Of a stretch of 5,548 bases of DNA, positions 5,484 to 5,548 are shown in pieces. The position numbers and the translations under genes were made by a program. Source of the stretch: an uncultured Candidatus Melainabacteria bacterium (GTDB lineage: Bacteria; Cyanobacteriota; Vampirovibrionia; Gastranaerophilales; Gastranaerophilaceae); assembly GCA_934675225.1 (NCBI GenBank), contig CAKUQA010000104.1, forward strand, positions 1-5,548, in the 5' to 3' direction. Below the pieces are notes generated by a model. The model ran no database searches, was not told the DNA's origin, and saw only the letters and a program-made list of their open reading frames with translations. The number at the start of each line of letters is the position of its first letter. Position 1 is the stretch's first letter.

Positions 5484-5548
5484 TAATTTACCTCTGCTAA
5501 TTTTTCCAATTTTAATTTTTGATCGTGTTCAATCAACAAATTAATCAA
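5483..5548 (-). CDS. nusA: C-terminal end of probable NusA
   Basis: The minus-strand frame entering from the right edge is open for 21 codons and ends in TAG at 5485-5483. The visible tail is leucine- and lysine-rich, with IEHDQKLKLEKLAEVN as its last residues. The fragment is too short to identify by sequence alone. The name rests on position: nusA is the almost invariant gene directly before ylxR-infB. NusA is the transcription elongation, pausing and antitermination factor that binds RNA polymerase. The stop overlaps the ylxR GTG by one base, arguing for the same operon. Confidence 0.65.
   Translation of the reverse strand: MINLLIEHDQKLKLEKLAEVN
5491..5495 (-). promoter_or_regulatory. Shine-Dalgarno deciding the ylxR GTG start
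   Basis: AGAGG on the minus strand, seven bases before the GTG at 5483 and inside the last codons of the upstream gene. It is the reason for accepting a non-ATG start. Confidence 0.65.

Overview
The window is AT-rich and almost entirely carries one strand (minus) of a conserved translation and RNA-processing gene cluster. Read in transcription order from right to left it holds the end of a probable nusA, then ylxR (rnpM), infB (IF2), a two-gene interruption, rbfA, truB, and the start of an exported protein. This is the widespread bacterial order nusA-ylxR-infB-rbfA-truB. There is no ylxQ (L7Ae-like) gene between ylxR and infB, unlike in many Firmicutes. The low GC, the cluster order, and a type IV pilin-like protein with an AFTLAEILITLGIIG-type N-terminus suggest a gut-type lineage such as Gastranaerophilales (Melainabacteria/Vampirovibrionia). 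That assignment is an inference from remembered family style, not a search result.

Region 5548-2717 (minus): the nusA tail runs into ylxR through a TAGTG one-base overlap, and ylxR overlaps infB by 11 bases. This is a tightly coupled expression unit. infB is complete and encodes an 842-residue IF2 with two IF2_N modules, a long charged linker, an intact G domain and the C-terminal tRNA-binding region.

Region 2716-1336 breaks the cluster. A plus-strand gene for a 226-residue pseudopilin-like protein is divergent from a minus-strand 74-residue HTH protein. The 107-base gap between them holds back-to-back promoters: TTGATA-16-TATAAT with a TG extension for the pilin, and TTCATA-17-TATAAT for the HTH gene. 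The HTH -10 lies only 6 bases before its ATG and no Shine-Dalgarno is visible, which predicts a leaderless mRNA. A convergent spacer with hairpins separates the pilin from infB. A 207-base spacer with two short hairpins and a new extended -10 promoter lies between the HTH gene and rbfA.

Region 1335-1 (minus): rbfA, truB and a signal-peptide protein follow one another with TAATG one-base overlaps at both junctions, suggesting translational coupling. Because the pilin/HTH pair separates them from infB, rbfA and truB appear to have their own promoter.

No CRISPR array, tRNA, rRNA, insertion sequence or defence system was seen. The most unusual item is the regulated pilin/HTH module sitting inside an otherwise conserved housekeeping operon.
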